Below are positions 38,385-50,649 of a stretch of DNA of 64,000 nt, piece by piece; position 1 is the first letter of the stretch, and each line of letters begins with the position of its first letter. Under the pieces are notes generated by a model. The model saw only the letters and a program-made list of their open reading frames with translations, searched no databases and was not told the origin of the DNA. Source of the stretch: Rhipicephalus microplus (taxonomy: Eukaryota; Arthropoda; Arachnida; Ixodida; Ixodidae); assembly GCF_043290135.1 (NCBI RefSeq), contig NC_134707.1, positions 75,884,508-75,948,507 on the forward strand, written 5' to 3'. Both the position numbers and the translations under genes were made by a program.

Positions 38385-39360
38385 ACGAAATCAAATTAGG
38401 ACCGAATATTTCGTTTGTCAACAGCGCATTCTGTTCAATTTACAAGAAATAGCGAAGAAATCGAACGATAAGGAATTGCAACGCAGCACTCGCAGGCAAT
38501 CATTTTGATTGATATCACTTGCATAAACCCTGCGACGTATTCTGAGCTAGATTCTGGTATCGTTTGATACGCTAATCAGGTTACACTAAAAACACGTACA
38601 GTGGAAGTGCTATCTATGACTGATGATGGAAAGAATGGCTGTCTGAGAGATTTGTGATGCCCGTTAAGCAAGAAGTATAGATTAAACTACAAAACACGAT
38701 GAAGCGAATGATCTGCGAAAGGCTTCTCACATACGGTACTTTAGCGTCTTCCGGCCCATTACACAATAGGCTTTAAACCCCATGCCCGTTGGTGGGTGGT
38801 AGCCACAGCCAGAGTCTAACCCAAGTTTCGGCAGCGTCAACCAGTACACGTGGACTGCATACACGGGGCCATCTCCCACGATGGCACGTCGGTCTGTTAA
38901 TCGACGTCGTTGCCAGACATCATTATCATAAAAACAAGAAAAATCTTTATATTTTCTTGCATCAACTACAACGAAGCCTTTTTCAATTTTTCGTCGCATG
39001 CCGGCTGGCAACACCTTTGGCCAGCAAATGTCTTATGCAAATGTCTTTAACTCATCACTGGATAACCTAAAAAGGTGCTTGTTTGAGCTGTTCGTTACTC
39101 CAATGCGCAGGCGCTTGGTTATCAACATATTTCATGCGTTTCTGTTCTCAAATTTAATCTGGAAGTTAGCGCTGTTCTGTGTCGCATTCTCTTGCCTCAC
39201 TTCCCTTTATTTTGTGCTATATAGCACATCATCACTCTTTGCATATTGGAACGATCTTCTGGATCATGTATCCATTTCTAAACGCGAAACTTTTCGTGAT
39301 AACCTGATATCGTTGCACTCTAATATTGTATAACGCTGTTGCACCTTGATTTTTGTAATC

Positions 39361-39362
<2 letters not shown>
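38385..39362. other. Non-coding stretch, nothing firm
   Basis: A 95-codon minus-strand frame (38727-39014) and 93/111-codon plus frames overlap each other and show no domain. No repeat copy within the window. Confidence 0.4.

Positions 39363-39445
<83 letters not shown>
39363..39445. repeat. (TA)n microsatellite
   Basis: About 41 TA units; a (AAAT)n-like AAATAAATAAATAAATT follows near 39538. Confidence 0.95.
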
Positions 39446-39447
<2 letters not shown>

Positions 39448-39554
39448 GTCTGCTTTTCTCCTTTTTTGTTATTTTGTTTGTATACCGATGCCCCCTTTAC
39501 TCAATGCCCTTCAGTGGGCCTGTATGGTATTTTGAACAAATAAATAAATAAATT

Positions 39555-41300
39555 ATGACCAGGATTCTGGGGACATCTGCACGTAGTGCCATCTCTCGCC
39601 TACCTCTTCTTGGCCGGCCGTAAATGGATTTGAAATAGGCGAAAACAATTATATTTGATCAAAAAAGCAAGTTACCGAACAACGGCTCCTGGTCCTATAC
39701 AGCCGACATTTATTTGAACAGTCTGGCACAGTTTCAGTACGGCCCTAGAAACCACATGGCTTCCCAGAGTATTTATTATTCAATAGGATGCATGTGTTTC
39801 TGTGGGCGGTGTTCAATTGTCGTGGGAAGCCACACGGTTTTTAGCGCGATATTGCAATTTTTACCGAAATGTAACAATGGGTCTCGGCTACATACAACCC
39901 GGACTAGTTCTTGATTAGTAGCTTTTTTTTCCAAGAGATACAATTTCTTAAATAAATTTCTCATTTTTCATTTAGTTATGGCAAGCTCCCATAACTGTCC
40001 TGTCGCCGATGAATGGCTCCACGTTCAGATGTCCCGAATCTCTGAGAATGTGCTTAATATTGTGCAGTATCTGTCTGTCTTTGGTCCCTTGATGTCGATT
40101 TGACTGTTTTCAATGTCCACACGTCCTCCTCTACACTACGTGGCCTGTCGGAGTCCAGTTTTCAAATCGACCACCTTCCCTTTCTAAGAAAGATTTCGCC
40201 AACTTAGTAGCCTAACGATTTTGGTCCATGTGCCTATTTTTGCAATTAGCAAAAAATAAAGTAGAGCGTTATGAATGAAACAGTGATCAGCATGAATTTG
40301 ATCGTGTTGTCATAAAGTTCTGCACATTTTGAAACTTTGGCTAGAGATAACTTGGGCACGCTTTATTGTTTACATCATTCTACGTACTCGTCATGGTGAC
40401 TCTAAAGAAAGTTTCCCTGAAAAACGCATTCAGTTTATATGCCTTCGTGTGATTCCTAATGATAAATGAATACAAACGCTTTTGTGTAATTTTATCGTCT
40501 TAATAACCTTAATAATTACAGAGGAATGTTAAAGCTTGATACCACACGCACAGTGGCGCGATAAGTGTGTTTTTTTTTTATAAAGAAATGCGTTCGTTCT
40601 TCACGCATATGACTTCTCGATACATCATACTGATGAGCTCTCGTGCACGTTATCTCGTTCAAGGGTAACGTCAGCAGAGTTTGTCAGATTACTTGTGTGT
40701 CAGTGACATCCTAGAATACCTCCACTCATGTGTGTATGTGTGTGTATGTGTTTGTGTGTGTGTTGCTTGATGTGATCAAATCAACAGGTCTTACTGCACA
40801 AACTAGGCTTTTGAAGGCTCTTTTAGGTGGTACTTAACACAAAAATAATATATTGTTTAAAGCTCAATGGTTTCAGCGCTTTGACGCACTTGTAAAATGC
40901 AGTGTGGCACAACCTAAACCTATAAATAAGCTTTATCTTTGGCAATGCGCTCAAGAATTATTTTAGTCTAAACTCGGTGCCGCGAGTGATTGCATTGCGA
41001 ATACACGCAAAGACGACAATTTTTAGTAGACGCCGCGTTGGTTGGTTTGTAGAAACAGCTCCAAAACGTGCGCGGAATCATTTTTTATACTGACGTACCA
41101 AATCCTACGTTTGTTTGCACAACGCTGTCTGGAGTTATTCACTTTGAGATTACTGTTTTGTTTCCGTATACTTTTTAGGAACTAAGTTCCTTTTGGCGTC
41201 GCCCGTTCGTCTTCCGTTATCGTTTCTCACCACGGGCAGCACATACCCATTTGTAAAGATCAGTGGCACATACCCAAAGGAGCCGGTATGTGTCACAGGA
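39555..41300. other. Non-coding stretch, nothing recognised
   Basis: AT-rich, few ORFs. A short (TG)n-rich patch lies at 40730-40763. No gene supported. Confidence 0.5.
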
Positions 41301-41600
41301 GATAGACATTTAGGGGCAAAGCTCGATCCTTAAGCCGTGGGTCCTGCGTGCTCGATGTATGTAATAGGTATCCACTTCGCGTTTAGTTCTGGGCATGTCC
41401 GCTAGATGGGGGTACTTGTATACAATCAATATATGATGAAAAGATGCGAGATGGTGGTACTTGGAGTGTTCACTAGACGGACGGACATACAGACAGACAG
41501 ACGGACAGACGCATGGACGGACAGGTCGACCCACGGTTGGACGGACAGACGCTTCGCTCCACTCATCATCATTAAGTCCATGGATATGCTGTGATTTTTT
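41301..41600 (+). repeat. Dispersed repeat with GGAC minisatellite, copy 1
   Basis: Contains AGATGCGAGATGGTGGTACTTGGAGTGTT (41442-41470), a GACGGACAGAC-type minisatellite, then a CATCAT...GATATGCTG end. The same order occurs at 55195-55475. The left part (GGGGCAAAGCTCGATCCTTAA) is a variant of the GGCGAAGCTCCTTAA terminus also seen at 54750 and, inverted, at 62240. Mobile origin is likely; the class is unknown. Confidence 0.6.
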
Positions 41601-43679
41601 ATCTGGATGTTTTTGTTTGCGTTACAGTTAATTTGTTTTAGGCAGTCATTCTCATCACCGCTGGAGCATTATCATGCCTTCAGGAGTCCTTACAAAGTGA
41701 CCGTAATAATTTTGTGGCTTTTGTGACCTAAAACAACCATATAGGTATGAGAAACGCATGGTCTCACGACGTCAGCGAGGTACGCAAACGTCTTTGTTGA
41801 CGAAGTTTTTAGGAGAGTTGTGGCAATGCGGCTCGATAGACTGTAGGTTTTCCCTTTTGAACATTCTTCTTACTTAAAAATGCGGGAATGGAACGGTCGG
41901 CTGTCTCAAAACATACAAAAGAAACTGCGAGAGCAAATAGAAAAATAAGGACAATAATAAAAATTGCGTTATTAAAATTGTGTGAAGAACCAATGCATTA
42001 AAATTGCATTTCTTGTTGCTTCTTGGAGGGCACTAGGGTCTTATTTTTCATACTGACAGTTACAACTGGATCGAGGAGGTTTTATATACACTTGCGGCAT
42101 GAGACACCCTCCTGTACCTAAGCAAAATGACATTACACTAATACAGTAACAGTACAGGTGCCTTTTCCTATCGCATACACACGAAGATGAACCGGCTGCG
42201 ACGATTGAAACCGGGGTGGTTTCACAAAGCAGAAGAAGCGGAAAGATATCGGAAACGACAATACCCTCAATTGAAGTAGCATATGCATAAAGAGACGATG
42301 TATCAATCAAAGAAAAAAAATCAAGTTCCGAATACATCTTTAAGTCGGACCTTCACGAAAGCGCAGTGCTTTACAAAGGCTGGAAACATGTATGAGCTAC
42401 CTTTAGGGGCACTCACAAAGACGACTTATTGACAGAGACTACATAAGGCGCTGTGCATTAGATGCTGCAAAGATTTCACAAATTCTGGAATCCGCCCAAA
42501 GGAAAACTTTTTGCAGTGCTTCACGAGTGTGTCCATATCTCGCTTTTGGGATAAACGTCCATCTTGATTGTTTTGTATCGTAAGGTATAAACTGGCCGAG
42601 GTTGAGCATTTTGCATGGCTTATCAAGAGCCCTGTTGCGCATGTCCGAGGAGTAGTGACGTCACATGGCGCACAGCTGGCGTACCGAAGAAAGCCTGGAA
42701 GCTCCAGGAGTGATGTGTCGCTGGAGGACTGGCGCTTGACTTGCCTTATCTCGGTCTCTATTCAGTCCGTCCGCCTGTATGTTTGTCTGTCCGTCCGTTC
42801 TTCCGTAGCTCAGGCTACGTATATGTTGGCATAGCCTATACCTAAGCCACTGCTAATTTTTTTTCTTTTGAGTTCATTCATTCGTTATTTGAAATAATGT
42901 GCCAACACTGTTCCTGCTCTGTCGAAGTATTTCTCTAACTATTGTGCAGTGCTGGCTATGTTATCAGCGTTCTTGTGCACGTGTGCACATGTCTGGTAAA
43001 AGGGCATTTCTTCGCAACCTATCATAATGATGTTAATTTTAAGACTAAACTCCAGTTCTGGTGCCGTATAGTACGTAGAAAAATTAAATCATTTACCTAG
43101 AGCGGGTGCCTTCAATACCACCCGCGACGTCTGCGTATCATCAACAGAGAAATGTAAACAAAGGTGATTGGTGGACATTTAAGGACGCTTTAATACTACA
43201 GCAACGTAAGAAATATGGCATCGCTCCACTGCAGCCTGCCTTTAATTAAATTCCTCTTTCGTAACGTAACATTCTGAAACGTCTGTTTCGCTTGCTTAAC
43301 TCTGTGGTGGGACACGCAGGGATGTGCGATTGCAAATTATTCCGCCCAAATGCACGCAGAGAAAACACGGAATGCGCTGTGTCCTCGAGCGCTTGTATCT
43401 GATGGGTAGTAATAATTGGCAGCGTAGTTTGGTATTGGTCAACCAATGCAACTATATACGCTCAGCCTGTACGCTCTAGACGTTTACCCACCGCCAGTGC
43501 CCAACAAACGTTAACACGGCTGATGCACCTATGACAGCCATGCTAATTTACGGTCGCCCTATAGATTCTTCCTTGCCATCATTCGTTACATGCGGAAACA
43601 CACTCGCCCATGCGTTTATCCGGATATTAATTAGCACACTTCGAAGGCATTTGCGTCCACTGAGGTGCTGATCTCGTTA
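41601..43679. other. Non-coding stretch, SINE relic only
   Basis: A weak minus-strand SINE relic (TTTTGTGACCTAAAACAACCATATAGGTATGAGA) occurs at about 41709-41760. The ORFs around 42041-42834 lack domains. No gene recognised. Confidence 0.4.
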
Positions 43680-43680
43680 G

Positions 43681-43712
43681 TGTGTGCGTGCGTGCGTGCG
43701 TGCGTGCGTGCG
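43681..43712. repeat. (TGCG)n microsatellite
   Basis: About seven GTGC units within a GC-rich patch; short. Confidence 0.85.
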
Positions 43713-46313
43713 CGGGCGTTTGTTTATCTCGCTGTTGTCAAACGCTTGTGAGCATAGCCGGGCTCTCGCTTAACGAGCTTTCGAAGCTGTACGCAATCGG
43801 AACACATGATGGGGCGCAATTAGGCGGATAGACGTTGCATGCGCTGGAATGAGCGCGTGGGTTGGAGTGACAGGTGCCGCGGTAGTGAATGTACGTGACT
43901 TGTACTAGCTCCTGTTGTCCTGCTTCGCTTTTTTAACAAAAACAAAACACGTGCGTTAAAAATACACATAATGGACTGTAATTGGTGCTCCTTATTACGG
44001 ACAAAATTAACACAACCTCATGTCGTAACTGTTCTTTACCATTGGTCCACCGTGTACTCTTTTGGTACGTTGCGCACTGCCATTGGCTGAAGCACTGTTC
44101 GAACGAAACGTTTAAAGGTAAGGCTATTATTTTATTTAATTACAGGCTCTGTCTCTCACAAATAAATTCTGTTTTCTTGCTCTTAGCGCAAATTAATGAC
44201 AAAATTTTAAATTCTTCTGCGTTCGGGCTTGGCCTGACTGTCCCGACGCAGGAGCGGCCCGCTGTGCGTTGAGTCGTGCACCTCAGCACTTCAAATAAAG
44301 TTTCGCATCTATCGATCCTAAGATTACCTAAATATTTATCTTAGTAATGAGACTGCGGCCCTTGCTCGTCATCACAAATACACTTGGATACTATTCGTGA
44401 TCTCCAACCATGTTTTGTTTAAAATGTAGGTATGTTCCAAGAACTGACGTGCGAAATTCACAATTCATGCTGTATGTGTGGTATGCATTATTATTGAAGC
44501 CATAATGAATAATAAGGTAACTGAAACATAAGTAGCTCAAGCCACTGCGACCGGTAATAGAGCGTTCCACGTGGTTTTTAGCAACGGCGCAACGCCATAT
44601 AAGAGAAAGCAACCGTTGTGAGTTGGTGATTGCTGCGACGGGCTCTAACATACTTCACTTACAGGATATGAAGAACAAAAGGAAAGGATGCTGTCGTTGC
44701 TGTGCTTGCGAGGAAGAAAATTGTGCTTCGCACCTGCGACGCGAAGTGACAGACGCTCCCGCTGTCTTTGCGTCTTGAAGAAAACAGCTGGTGCTGTCGA
44801 GTTTGTGACACTGATGACGTAATGGTGAAGGATCTCCCAAACAAAACAGGCAAAAACAAAACAAAAGAAGGGTACCATTTGCACAAACCACGCAGAAAAG
44901 TAGGAACAATTCAAAAGCAGGTGTTGTGACTGAAACGTCAACAAGAGCAGACCAACGGCTTCTTTGTCTGTAGATATATTGAGACATACGAACTGTGTCC
45001 TCAGACTCGCATGGAGATTTCGTCTCGCGAAACCAGACACACATGGGTACGAAGAAGTCATAAGCAACTCAATAATGTCCATGCTCGATCAAACGGTAAA
45101 AAATCATTAATCAGACTACAAATATTATGACGAAAATTTCTATTCATGCGCTTTATGCACACTTGGAGAGCTTCATTTTTTGGGTATGGTTTCGGGCTAT
45201 AAAAAAAACGATATTTTGAAGTGTCAAAATAATGAATGATCTAGAAATTGAACGGTCCGCAATTTGGCGCGCGTAATATGTACACTGTCGTTTTTATACT
45301 TGAATTTAAGATACTATTGTCATTTTCGATTTTTTACCATATCCCATTTCTACTCTTATCAAAACAGTGCGTGTACGCGCAGTCTCTCTATTGAAAGTGT
45401 CTCATATAAATTTATAATTGTTCGTTACTAAGGAGTCGTCCGATTCGAGCGTTCATTTACGCACATGGTTCATGAGGTATATACGCCTAGTCAGTCACCT
45501 AGGAGAGCGTATGGCGCTACAGTAACAGTGAATAAAGTATTCACCGCAAGGGTTCGTTCGGTAAACATAACCGCCATGAAAAAAGCCAACGATTCAGTCG
45601 CACGATAGGGAACAGTTTCGAACGCAGGCATATGGAATGCACACGTACATCGATGAAAATTCAGCAACATGTCGTGTGCAGAGACATGCAGCTGCATTCC
45701 GAACGATCTCCTGCAGCTCCGCCCACTCTGTGCAAAATCATCGCCTCTGCATTGCCTTGCCTATTGGTTCATATACTGGCCCCTTCATTCTCAAATCATT
45801 TTTATATCTTGCCACTCTACTTCCCACTTATTCAGACTTATCCCTATTTGCTCAGTGCGTATTGTTACGGGAATGCACACTGAGACGGACACTGGTTTAC
45901 TGATATTTTCCTTTGTAGTGTAGAGGCTTGGCTGATGCATGGCGGAGCTCCAGAACGCAAGATTGATCCCATGTCGAGGCACTCCCTCATTTGAATTGGT
46001 CGAAGTGGGAGAATAGTTAGCTACTCGGACTTAAATGAATAAATGCTTAAGCTCCGCATGGAAATAGATCAGTTTATAACCTATATATACCAGGGCGTCT
46101 TAGGCACGTAAAACTCGGTTTACGCTGATCGGAGAGAGGAGGGGGAGGGGTTACAGAGCTATCGGGGTGTTGCGCATGGCGAAAGATGTGTTGAACGCTT
46201 CGCAAACGTCCGTATGGGCTATACCGCAAACTTGGCACTATTAGTGCATTCGCATAGAGCTGCTACGCTGCGGTAGAGATAGGGAACGTTTCTTTCTTCT
46301 CGCGGAATTCATA
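43713..46313. other. Non-coding stretch with a multiply open minus-strand patch
   Basis: Between 44645 and 45082 all three minus-strand frames are open over 75-145 codons, reflecting a local lack of stop trinucleotides rather than coding. A CTATATATA string near 46081 could be a TATA box for the ORF at 46314, about 230 bp downstream. Nothing else recognised. Confidence 0.4.
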
Positions 46314-46925
46314 ATGAATGCTAAAAGATTCCACCGAAGTTTTGCCAGCCGTAGATATTCCATTATTGACTATTGCCATTCAGTTCAGCATTTAACCATG
46401 ATACCCAATAAAGTTATCCTACAGAATATCATGGAAAAATATGGCGACCACTTGGTCCATTCCTTGCGGATAGGATACGACCCATCGTACTCAGCTCAAA
46501 AAGAACCATCCGTGTTTCGCACATCACAACAAAAAAGTCGAAACTTTTTCTTTTCGCTCGAAGAATTCAGCATGGCTTCTTCAGACGCCCTTATGGATGA
46601 CTTATGGATACTTGAGAAACATTTTCGTGCGCAGTCCTATATAATGCATTGTCTCACTGGAAAAACAGGGGAATCAAGTTTCACGGCTGGCGATCGAAAA
46701 CATGGCAGTCCCTCGTTCCGTCTTAACGGGTTATTTGATTCGGAGAACACCTTTCATAACGCGTTGAACAAACATCCTCCGGGCGAGAAACTTAATCCTA
46801 TAAAAATATATCAATTTTATTTCAATTGGTATGCAAGCGCTGCGTCTTCTGGCGATCATTTTATTAGGAATACTAAGGCAGTTCGTCTTCTTACGCAAAG
46901 GAAATTTTTTAACACATCATCATGA
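46314..46925 (+). CDS. Unidentified 203-codon ORF, hypothetical protein
   Basis: An uninterrupted ATG-to-TGA frame encoding 203 residues, the longest open frame outside the retrotransposon that is not repeat-derived. Composition is protein-like: balanced charges, regular aromatic residues, and segments such as SSDALMDDLWILEKHFRAQ that could form helix. There is no signal peptide, membrane segment, Cys pattern or motif I recognise. The context (short-ORF AT-rich DNA) gives no operon or exon support; no strong splice sites or polyadenylation signal were identified close by. It may be an intronless small gene, a decayed transposon ORF, or chance. A 66-codon frame overlaps its stop by ATGA, probably by coincidence. 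Confidence 0.3.
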   Translation: MNAKRFHRSFASRRYSIIDYCHSVQHLTMIPNKVILQNIMEKYGDHLVHSLRIGYDPSYSAQKEPSVFRTSQQKSRNFFFSLEEFSMASSDALMDDLWILEKHFRAQSYIMHCLTGKTGESSFTAGDRKHGSPSFRLNGLFDSENTFHNALNKHPPGEKLNPIKIYQFYFNWYASAASSGDHFIRNTKAVRLLTQRKFFNTSS

Positions 46926-48993
46926 TTAGGATAAACAGTACATTTAATTTACTTTTGTGTGTCATTGGAGGGTGTGAAAGCAATAGTGCAAAGGCGAATT
47001 TTCATGAACATATGGAGGCAATGAGCCGTTTATTTTGTTACGAAACCGTTACTTACGTGATGGCACTTGGTCGTACTGCTAGAAGACAAAGCAGTTCTGG
47101 ATGTATTTGGCTGAACGAGTAAAAGTGCCATGTTTATTTCACATTTCGCTGCGCTTGCATGTCAACTGGGCATTAAACAATCATTTCGCTTTTCGGAAGC
47201 CCAATGTTTCTCATATTTGTGTTTTGCCCATGTTTGCTCGAAGGTGAAACCGTTTTTTGACTACCGTAACAATACCTGACTGTCAAGCAGTCTTGTGTGC
47301 AGTCTTTTGCGCCGTCTTTCCCGCAGTCTTGTGGTGCTTCATTATCTTCAGAAAATCTAGCCTTATATTCACCTAGATCAAAAGGTAATTGGTACACTTG
47401 TGTGCAAATGAAGGCCCAAGATTTTATTGTCTCGTAATCGCGTTCTTCCGTTCGTCCGTTCGAGTCCTGGAACGGTGCTGATTAAAGCTCTGTTCCCACT
47501 CTCTCAGCAATCACGTGATTACGGAGTGGCGCATAGCAACAGTTGGGCTGCCACAGATGTTGCTTCTCTCCGTTACACTCTCTCATCAGTGACGTCATTG
47601 CTGAGAAAATATAAAAAAACGAGGTGCAGCCACTGGAATATGCACACGTTTTAGCCAAACGCACTTTGAGATCAACAAAGTGCCCTTCAATTTTGCCAAG
47701 TTCTTGTGTTTGTATCGTTTTTTTTTTTTTTTAGTGTTGAACAACAAGTAGAGCCGCACAATTTCTCAAGCGCTGGTGTAAGTTGGTCTGCAAACAAGTT
47801 CCTCTAATAAGGCAGAAGGCGCACATTCACGTTTCAGCTTAGGCAGCCGCATTGGCCTGCACTCGAATCGGGATGGTCGGCATTGTAACGCACTCGAAAA
47901 AAAAAAATTCATTTGGAGCGAGCGGGCCCTTGTGGCATGCCTCATAATATCTGGTTTTACTTTTTTTAAACACATGATGAAAATTTGCATTGTTATATTT
48001 CTATAGCGATAGCGTTCACTAATCTATAAAAAGTCCCATATGTCCCCCAAGCATTCTGCTAAAACGACTAAAATCAAATCAACTCTTTATATCCCCCATG
48101 TACGATCTTAGAGACGGATTGCAACGAAAAAAAAATGAACAAGAAGCTTGCAATATGCGGCTTCACTAGTCATCCGCAGCTCAACGTAGTATATGGCGCG
48201 TGGCAAACTGCAAAAAAAACTCAATTAAAAACAATATTTTAGTACAGAATAAAACCTGAAAAAAGCCCACAAATTTACAACATTGGTATAAGCAAAATTT
48301 GTTTGATTCGACAGTCATATATCTTAAATGATTTTAAGAAAAACGAAGCAAACTAAAATGAACTGAAAATGGTTGAACAAAGATGGTAAAGCCGAAAGCT
48401 ATCTGCTACTTCTCCGTAGAGCGTAGTGATCCCCCGTTCCGGGATAATTTCAGCATCAACTTAGATCTGCATTGCCTCAGATGTCTTGCCACCTTTGAAG
48501 AAGAAAAGTTGTCACGTGGTGACTTTATCACGCAACCCTACGTTATGACACGTCATTCCACCAATTTTCGCCATTTGTGACGTCATTGCACGCCCTTCCC
48601 CTTTTTTTTCGTGCGTTCGTGAAGACGCAGATAACGCCTATGCTTCAGCAGGTAAAGACAAACATATCACAGCATGCATGTAGGAGAGATGAAATTCGTG
48701 AGTAGTTTAGATCTTTTCGGTAGCGTCAGCAGAGGCATTGTCTTTAAAACTCTGAAAAGTTTCCACAACAAGCTTTGCTTTGAAACATCGATGGTAATAA
48801 AAAAATACATTGCTTGTTTTGTAAAGTCAGGGCGGCAAGAAATGACCGACGCCGTTTAAGCTTCATTGAAAGGGCCCTCTAGCAGAATTCACGACTTCAT
48901 AGTTTTTATAGGTAGTTGCGTTCACTGAAGGCTTAAGAGATAAATGCCGCAAGAACGCCAGCGGTAAGACCACGCAGTGCAAAGTTATTCAGC

Positions 48994-48994
<1 letters not shown>
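46926..48994. other. Non-coding stretch, nothing recognised
   Basis: AT-rich, short ORFs only, up to the (TA)n array that hosts the LTR element. Confidence 0.45.

Positions 48995-49089
<95 letters not shown>
48995..49089. repeat. (TA)n microsatellite, left of LTR element
   Basis: About 47 TA units ending exactly at the 5' LTR. A matching (TA)n begins right after the 3' LTR, so this was one array split by the insertion. Confidence 0.95.
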
Positions 49090-49092
<3 letters not shown>

Positions 49093-49280
49093 GGGCATTT
49101 GTTACTTGCATTGTCCTCATCCCTGCATGATCGCAATCACCATCATCCGCTTGTCTCTTTGTCCTCATTGCCACTCTGGATCATCATCATCGTCATCGTC
49201 TGTGTACTGGCTCTGCCCGTTCGTTTTGCGAGGTCTTTCCTCAATTAAACGCTGTCGCAACCCAGACTACCAAGACTTCA
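49090..49280 (+). repeat. 5' LTR (191 bp)
   Basis: Begins TGTGGGCATT and ends GACTTCA, with canonical TG...CA termini. It contains an ATTAAA polyadenylation-type signal at 49244-49249 and a CATCATCATCGTCATCGTC tract. No clear TATA box. Short LTRs of this size are usual for compact Ty3/gypsy elements. Confidence 0.97.
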
Positions 49281-49284
49281 TACG

Positions 49285-49295
49285 TGGTGGAGGTG
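49285..49295 (+). promoter_or_regulatory. Primer binding site, likely tRNA-Ala
   Basis: TGGTGGAGGTG lies 4 nt after the LTR (spacer TACG). It is complementary to a tRNA 3' end CACCTCCACCA, which fits animal tRNA-Ala acceptor stems (U70 of the G3-U70 pair included). Complementarity appears to stop after about 11 nt. The donor is assigned from memory of tRNA sequences. Confidence 0.6.
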
Positions 49296-49380
49296 GATTT
49301 TCGGTCCTCTTACCTCCCGCAGCCCGCTCTACCCGCTGGAGCTTCGTTCAGGCCGCCGATTGCGCCCACTGTCAGGCAGC

Positions 49381-50649
49381 ATGTCCCAGACCGAGCCTAC
49401 CGGCGCTCATGTCATCAACCATGCACCGACGCAAGCTGCCCCTCTTATTTACATACACGGACATCAGCGGGAACCCCCGCTCTTCGCTGGTCGTCGTGGA
49501 GAAGACGTAGAAGACTGGCTCGACGACTACGACCGCGTAAGTGTCGCTAATCGGTGGGACGAGGCCGCCAAACTGCGTTACGTCCCATTTTATCTGACCG
49601 GAGTCGCAAAGACATGGTATTTTAACCACGTCATTGACTTACCCGACTGGGCTACCTTCCAGCAGCAGCTGCGACACGTTTTTGGCACCCCGGACATTCG
49701 ATCCGCCGTCGCGAAGAGGACACTTGATACTCGCCGACAACATCCCGGTGAATCGTACACATCATACATCGAGGATGTCCTCGCACTGTGCCGGCGTGTC
49801 AATCAATCCATGCCGGAATCGGACAAAGTGCGCCACGTATTGAAAGGCATTGGGCCTGTTGCCTTTAATGCACTCGCTGTGCAAAACCCAGCTACCATCG
49901 CTGATGTCGTGACGACATGCCAGCGCCTTGATGCGCTGGACTCCGTTCGCCTCCAACCAGACATTGGCGACCACCACTCCACGTCAGATGGCCACCTGCG
50001 CGACCTCATCCGGGACATTATACGCGAAGAATTGCGGTCCATGGGCTTCACACTTCCTACACCACGACCTACACAGCCTTCGGGAATGCCCTTACGTGAC
50101 ATCATCAGAGAGGAACTTACATCCCTGACTGGCTCTGCGCCCGTACAGCCACATGCTTTACGCCCCATACCCACGTACCCTGAAGTTGCTGCCGTGCCTC
50201 CCAGCGACGCCCACGCGACATTGCCGCGTCCATCCTACGCGTCAGTTGCTGCCGCTCCCCCGGTCAACTACCATTCCGTACCCCCTGACCCTCCGGCCAA
50301 CCTGACCGCGCTATCTACAGGTGCCCCGAATGTCTTCCATTCCCCACCGTGGCGCTCGTCTCGCCCTGTTTGCTACTACTGTGGCTATCGCGGCCACATA
50401 TCTCGTTTCTGCCGAAAGCGCCAGCAAGATGAGCGTCGGAACGACGTGCGTGAACGGGATTTGTACGCCGGGGCGTCTTATCAAGGTCGGCGTTATTCGT
50501 CTCCCCCGCACCGTTCTCCATCTCCTCCTGCATCGACTGCACCACGAAACAGCCGAAACACGAGACGCCGCTCGCCTTCGCCCTTCCGCCGTTCCACTTC
50601 TCCACTTCGGCCCGCCTCATTCACCTCTGAAATTCATTCGGAAAACTAA
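49381..50649 (+). CDS. gag: Retrotransposon Gag polyprotein
   Basis: 422 codons from the first ATG (49381; the upstream in-frame TTG at 49360 is not needed) to TAA. The N-terminal half matches the retrotransposon gag capsid family, with residues including GRRGEDVEDWLDDYDRV and LTGVAKTWYFNHV. A proline-rich linker follows, and one CCHC zinc knuckle (CX2CX4HX4C, residues 331-344) binds RNA. The C-terminus is Arg/Ser-rich. Gag forms the cytoplasmic particle that packages element RNA. Pol follows in the -1 frame. The frame is intact. Confidence 0.93.
   Translation: MSQTEPTGAHVINHAPTQAAPLIYIHGHQREPPLFAGRRGEDVEDWLDDYDRVSVANRWDEAAKLRYVPFYLTGVAKTWYFNHVIDLPDWATFQQQLRHVFGTPDIRSAVAKRTLDTRRQHPGESYTSYIEDVLALCRRVNQSMPESDKVRHVLKGIGPVAFNALAVQNPATIADVVTTCQRLDALDSVRLQPDIGDHHSTSDGHLRDLIRDIIREELRSMGFTLPTPRPTQPSGMPLRDIIREELTSLTGSAPVQPHALRPIPTYPEVAAVPPSDAHATLPRPSYASVAAAPPVNYHSVPPDPPANLTALSTGAPNVFHSPPWRSSRPVCYYCGYRGHISRFCRKRQQDERRNDVRERDLYAGASYQGRRYSSPPHRSPSPPASTAPRNSRNTRRRSPSPFRRSTSPLRPASFTSEIHSEN
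50631..50649 (+). other. gag-pol overlap, candidate -1 frameshift site
   Basis: The pol frame is open from 50631 (after TGA at 50628-50630) and overlaps the last 19 nt of gag; moving from gag to pol needs a -1 shift. GGAAAAC (50640-50646), directly before the gag TAA, is a partial match to a slippery heptamer: the A-site half AAC to AAA fits, the P-site half does not. Use of this site is inferred. Confidence 0.5.

Noticed and set aside
44645..45082. 145- and 129-codon minus-strand ORFs
   Set aside because: All three minus frames are open across the same DNA and none shows a domain, so it is a local lack of stops.
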